DNA of 64,000 nt from positions 141,501-205,500 of the forward strand of contig JBBPUQ010000010.1 in assembly GCA_038501195.1 (NCBI GenBank), given 5' to 3'. The position numbers and the translations under genes were made by a program. Each line of letters starts with the position of its first letter. Within the stretch, counting starts at the first letter, position 1. This document shows positions 59,311 through 64,000 of the stretch, piece by piece. Source of the stretch: Nemania diffusa (lineage: Eukaryota; Ascomycota; Sordariomycetes; Xylariales; Xylariaceae). The notes under the pieces are model-generated. The model ran no database searches and had not been told where the DNA came from. It saw only the letters and a list, made by a program, of their open reading frames with translations.

Positions 59311-61404
59311 TAAACTATCTATAGAGTTATTTTTTAATTCAATATATTAAAAGTATATATAATTTACTTTGATCTTTTAATTAATATAATAATATGTTAT
59401 ATAAATCAATCTTTTTTATATTTTAGCTATAACAAGTTATAAATACTATTATTAATAACTATTATTAATTTTGAATATAATAACTTTAACAATTTTTTAT
59501 ACTTATATTTTTACTTTTTTTAAAAAATATATCTTTTTCTTTTTAAATATATATCTATAGTATTTTTTATAATAGCTATAGTTTTTATATCAGTTTTATT
59601 TAGTCAAACATTTATTATATTTGTTTTAAATAATATAAATTAAACTTATTTTTCTATAACAAACTTAGCTTCGTTTTAATTAAGTGCTTAATTAACTAAA
59701 TATTTAAATAAAATATATATATAATTATAACTGCTACTAATATTATTATTATTATTTATTTTATTGCTATTTTTATTATTTTTAGTTTTATTTTTATACT
59801 TAATATTATTAATATTTTTATTTTTATTATTATTTTTTTTTAAGTCGCTATTATTATCGCTATTATTTTAGCTTTAAAACAAATAAATAAATCTTAAAAT
59901 AAAAAATCATTTTTATTTTATTAGCAAAAGCTATAAAAGATATATATATTGCTTATTTCTAAATATTACTATATAAAGCTTGCAGCTATTTTAATATATT
60001 TTAGAACTTTTTTTTTTTTATTTATATTTTAATATCTAAAAACATCTATTAACTTTTTTTTGATTTATAAATAATGATCTAAATATTTATTAAATATAAT
60101 AAACGCTATAAAAATAATAAAATAAACCGATCTATAATAATATAGTTTTAGCTAGTTTTTATATTTTAATAAATCTAAAGTTTTAAAAAAAAAAACGATG
60201 ATATAAAATAAAAAACCAAAAAATAATCTAAAAACTTTTTATATAAACTTTATAGTATATAAATATATATAATAAATAAAATATATATAGTTTTATATAA
60301 ATAACAATTAAAAATATATAAATAATATTTATACTTATAATATAAAATTTCTTTTATTTTTTATAAATTAAAAAAACCATGGTTATATCTAAGCTATATT
60401 TTTTATTACTTTAAGTTTTTATAACAACTAAATAAAAAAAGCTATAAACTATTAAGTAAACTTTTTTTTACTATTTAGGTTATTTTTGCTATAACTTTTC
60501 TATTTTAACTTATACTTTTGTTTATATTTAATTAAATACTAATATATTTTTACAGCTAAAGCAAAAAATATATAAAAATTAACAAAAAGTAAAAAAAAGT
60601 AAAAAAAAATAAAAAAAAGCAAATAAAAGCAGAAAAAAATATTAATTAATTATTATATCGATATAACTTTTTTATTTAAAGCTTTTTTTTTTTATTTTTA
60701 GCTTTACTTTTTTATATTATAATATCGTTTTTATTTAAAACTTTTTTTTTAGTTTTATTTTTTTATATTATAACATCGTTTTTATTTTTAGTTATTATTG
60801 CTATATTAATACAATTTTACCGATATAATTTTTTTATTTAAAGCTTTTTTTTTTTATTTTTAACTTTGTTTTTTTATTTTTTTCTATTTTAACTATTTAT
60901 TTAATTATTACTATAATATATAAACTAGGTCTGCTATCAAAAATAATTATAATATTAAAATATAAAACTTAGAAAATAAAAAGTATAAAATTTAAAATAA
61001 AAAATATAATATTAACTATAGTAGTTATAATAATTTAAAAGCTTTAAACTTAAACTTTAAAAATAAATTATTTAATATTGTTAATAAAAAACTGCTTAAT
61101 ATTATTAACAAAAAGCTAGCTAGTTTAAATATAAAAAAGCTGATCTAAAAAAAAAGCAACTAGATATAAAATAACTATAGCTATATATAAATAAAAAAAA
61201 AAAAATACAATTTAAATTTAATTTATATAACTTAGAAGTTTTATAAATTTTTAAAAGTTTGTTTATTTGTAACAACTTAAAAAGAAATATTTTATAAATA
61301 TTAAAACAACTTTAAAAAATCTAGTTTATTGTTTTATACTAAAAAAAAAGTATAAAAGTAATATATTAAAAAGTTATTAAAATATCTATTAACTTTTTTT
61401 AATT

Positions 61405-61577
61405 ATATTAAAAATTAAAATTAAATTAAATATTAAAACCAAATTAAAAACTAAAATTAAAAATATTAAAACTAAGTTAAAAACTAAAATTAAAAATATT
61501 AAAACTAAATTAAATATTAAAATTAAATTAAATATTAAAATTAAATTAGATATTAAAATTAAATTAAATATTAAAAT
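61405..61577. repeat. Simple array of ATTAAATTAAATATTAAA-type 18-bp units
   Basis: Nine or ten imperfect units of TTAAAATTAAATTAAATA and TTAAAAACTAAAATTAAAAA. The array generates an artificial minus-strand frame rich in Ile, Leu, Phe and Asn (61389-61580). Confidence 0.75.
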
Positions 61578-63160
61578 CAATTAATTAAATACTGCAATTA
61601 AATAACACTTTAGCTATAATTAGATTTTGATTTTTTTATTTTTTTTTTGATATAATATACAACTATATAAACTTTATTTTTAATAACAATAGTTATATTA
61701 TTATAAATTATATAAAAAATAACTTGTTTTTAAGTTTTAATTATATAAATTTTATAAAGCGATATATAGCTTTAATTATTTTTGTTTTATTAAAGCAATA
61801 GTTATATATTTAATATAATCAATATAATTTTAAAACTAAAAAACCTAAACTAAAATAGCTTTTTTATATTTTAATAAACTATATAGTGATTTATATTTTT
61901 TATAATATAAATATTTTAAATTATATAAATCGATTTAACAAACTATAATAAATTATTAATAATAATAATATATAGTTTTAAAAGTTTTTTAAAATATTAT
62001 AAACTAATATTTACTTAAGTTTTGTTAAAAAGTTTTTATTATAATAAAAGCTGTAATTATTAAATTAATTCTAAAGTTAAATCTTTTAGCTTTATAACAG
62101 ATGCTCTATATAAAAACATCGCTGATTTAATTATTACTTATATAATAAATTATATAGCATTTTATTTTAAATCACTTAAAATTATAAAATTAGTTAAGCT
62201 AAGTTTAATATATATTTAATAATTTTATTAATTAATTATTATAAAAAAAAGGTTTTTTATTTATTTTATAAATAAAGTGTTTTTTTTACTTAATTAATAT
62301 TTTAAAATTACAATATTATTTTTAATTAAACAAAAACATAAATTAAAATATTAAAAAAATATAATTAAATTATAATAATATTAAATATTAACAAAAAAAA
62401 TCTAATGTTTAAACAGTTTTTATATAAAATTATATATCAGCTATATTTTAAGCTATAATAGCTAAAAACTAAAATTTTAAACTTAAATATAAATAAACTA
62501 TATTTTAAAGTTAGTTTTAATTAAATATATTTTTTTTTAGTTTTTTTTATAAACTATTTAATAAAAGTAATTATTAAAAGTTACTTTCAATATAATATCG
62601 CAATAAAAATAAAATATTAAAGCACTACTAATAATCAAAATTTTAATTATATTTCTAATTAAAATTTAAAATATTTAACTATAAAGTTTATTATTACAAT
62701 AATTAATTATAAACAAAACAAATATAATATTAATATTATATAAAATATAAATATAGTTATTTAATTAATTTTATAAAATAGTATATTTGTTGCTTTTTAT
62801 AATATAATAAGTAATAAAATTTAAAAGATTAAATTGCAGCTAAAAAAAATCAGATATTTGTTATAACAATTTATATATAATACTTTATTACTAATTAAGC
62901 TATAAATTAATAATAAAATATATAACTTTTTATATTTAATTTATTATATATTTTAACTATTAATAAATTTATATATATATTATATAATTAATTATTACTA
63001 TTTAAGTATAATATTTGATTATAAATTATATTTGAAAAAGTTTTTTTTAAATAAAACTTGTTGCTTTTACAAAAACTATAAACATTTTAAAAATATCGAA
63101 ATATATAACTATAATATAAAAAATTATTAAGATATATTTTTATATTTTTATAAAAATTAT

Positions 63161-63508
63161 AAAGCTGCTTTTATAAAAAAAAGTAATTTTAAACGGTATA
63201 AATAAACTATATATTTTAAAAAAAAACTATTTTTTTATAATATATATAAAGCTATTTTTATAAAAAAAAGTAATTTTAAACAATATAAATAAGCTATATA
63301 TTTTAAAAAAAAACTATTTTTTTGTAATATATATAAAGCTGCTTTTATATAAAAAAATAATCTTAAACAATATAAATAAACTATATACTTTAAAAAGAAA
63401 TTGTTTTTTTGTAATATATATAAAGCTACTTTTATATAAAAAAATAATTTTAAACAGTATAAACAAGTTATATACTTTAAAAAAAAACTGTTTTTTTATA
63501 ATATATAT
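63161..63508. repeat. Four tandem copies of an 87-bp unit
   Basis: Units start at about 63161, 63248, 63335 and 63422 with AAAGCTGCTTTTATA or close variants, each followed by TAATTTTAAACxxTATAAATAAxCTATATA and a T-run ending TAATATATAT. Spacing is 87 bp each time. The array ends directly next to the less A+T-rich island at 63509. Confidence 0.85.
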
Positions 63509-63740
63509 AAAAGTTACAGCTGAACTGCATTCACTGTATAAAAGGACAGTGCGTAGGAAATATACTAAGACATTTACTACACTCTGTAGCAAATACCTAC
63601 TCTATTGTACTAAAAGCAAACAATAGGAGCACAACAAACAATACTGAAACAATAAAAGAAGTATTTACAACAAAAGAAAAGATTTATATATAATCGAACT
63701 TGTTGTCGCAGACTCAATCTTTTTTTTTTTTTTTTTTTTA
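63509..63740. other. Less A+T-rich island with TATA-like box and poly(T) run inside the A+T-rich block
   Basis: After the 87-bp array, composition becomes ordinary for about 210 bp: TATAAAAGGACAGTGCGTAGG at 63537 (quoted in part), then an A-rich CAACAAA/CAATA stretch, then TTGTTGTCGCAGACTCAATC followed by about 20 T (63720-63739). A TATA box with upstream repeats would fit an LTR-type promoter. The T-run would fit the poly(A) end of a minus-strand LINE, or a Pol III stop. I cannot choose between these. Confidence 0.45.
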
Positions 63741-64000
63741 GCTTAATATTTTCTTCTAAATATATAATATTTTTATATATACTATATTAGCTGTTTTTCT
63801 TTAGCTTTTATAATACTAAGCTCGTTTTATTTATTTATTATAAGTTAACATTAAAAAGTTCAATTTAATACTGATTTAATATCAATTTAATACTAAATAT
63901 ATTTAATATTAATATTAAAATATTAATTTACTACTAAATACCGAATTTTTTACCCGATATTGAATTTTTTTTACACTTTTTATACTAATTTTATATCTTA

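Larger units (their letters stand above)
46777..64000. repeat. Very A+T-rich, gene-free block (RIP-like heterochromatin), continuing past the window
   Basis: Composition changes abruptly within about 70 bp after the DUF7730 stop. From about 46840 the sequence is almost entirely A and T; remaining C is mostly in ACT/GCT and G in AGC/AGT contexts, while CG and CA/TG are scarce. That is the pattern expected after repeat-induced point mutation of transposons. No reading frame longer than 92 codons exists and no TE protein can be read. Several tandem or dispersed repeats survive (listed separately). It may be a large transposon graveyard, a pericentromere or a subtelomere; nothing inside, such as TTAGGG arrays, decides this. 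Confidence 0.85.

Noticed and set aside
61389..61580. 63-aa minus-strand frame of repeated Ile/Leu/Asn/Phe
   Set aside because: It is the translation of an A/T simple repeat.
63314..63592. 92-aa minus-strand frame with repeated Phe/Ile/Lys segments
   Set aside because: It is the translation of the 87-bp tandem repeat.
46777..64000. Mitochondrial DNA inserted in the nucleus as the source of the A+T-rich block
   Set aside because: No mitochondrial gene, rRNA or tRNA pattern is visible, and the residual C/G contexts fit RIP-type mutation better.

Overview
The window is nuclear DNA from a filamentous ascomycete (Pezizomycotina). Protein genes are split by short introns, mostly 47-75 nt, with GT..CTRAC/CTAAC..AG signals. 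The encoded proteins are typical of moulds: Cse1, tuberin, Mis6, Caf16, Yju2, a GCP5-type gamma-tubulin complex protein, a KTR mannosyltransferase and a DUF7730 protein. Intergenic DNA is littered with palindromic TAGGTACCTA-type words, a look I associate with Sordariomycetes. The last 17 kb is extremely A+T-rich and gene-free, as expected of RIP-mutated heterochromatin. The species cannot be fixed from sequence alone.

Layout: 0.1-3.4 kb (-) CSE1 importin-alpha export receptor. 5.5-10.3 kb (+) intronless TSC2/tuberin, sharing a 2.1 kb divergent intergenic region with CSE1. 10.3-15.2 kb gene-poor. 15.2-16.8 kb (-) a GNAT protein that looks like the C-terminal half of a fungal GH3 beta-N-acetylglucosaminidase. 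19.7-22.2 kb (+) Mis6/CENP-I, tail-to-tail with (-) CAF16 at 23.2-24.5 kb. 25.7-26.5 kb (+) a Gly/Tyr/Asn/Asp-repeat protein. 28.0-28.7 kb (+) an unknown Ser/Pro-rich protein. 28.7-34.5 kb gene desert. 34.5 kb (+) a small ORF. 35.7-37.1 kb (-) YJU2 with eight exons, several of them tiny. 37.8-40.5 kb (-) GCP5-like. 41.4-42.7 kb (+) KTR-type mannosyltransferase. 43.0-44.3 kb (-) WDR83/MORG1. 45.5-46.8 kb (+) a DUF7730 protein ending at the edge of the A+T-rich block (46.8-64 kb). That block contains several decayed tandem repeats, including four 87-bp units at 63.2-63.5 kb, and a small less A+T-rich island at 63.5-63.7 kb.

Most genes are unlinked housekeeping functions: nuclear transport, TOR signalling, kinetochore, splicing, microtubule nucleation and glycosylation. 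No biosynthetic cluster is visible. The most striking signal is a family of nearly identical introns, i.e. introner-like elements. One 140-nt intron in CAF16 and two (134 and 127 nt) in the DUF7730 gene 23 kb away on the opposite strand are almost the same sequence. They start and end exactly at the splice sites and carry a 13-bp terminal inverted repeat (ACCGCTGGAGTCA / TGACTCCAGCGGT) plus an internal hairpin. A fourth, diverged member forms CAF16 intron 1. Removing them restores open reading frames in both genes, so they appear to have spread as mobile, splice-competent introns.

All exon boundaries were inferred by eye from splice signals, reading frame and remembered family conservation; none is backed by transcripts.
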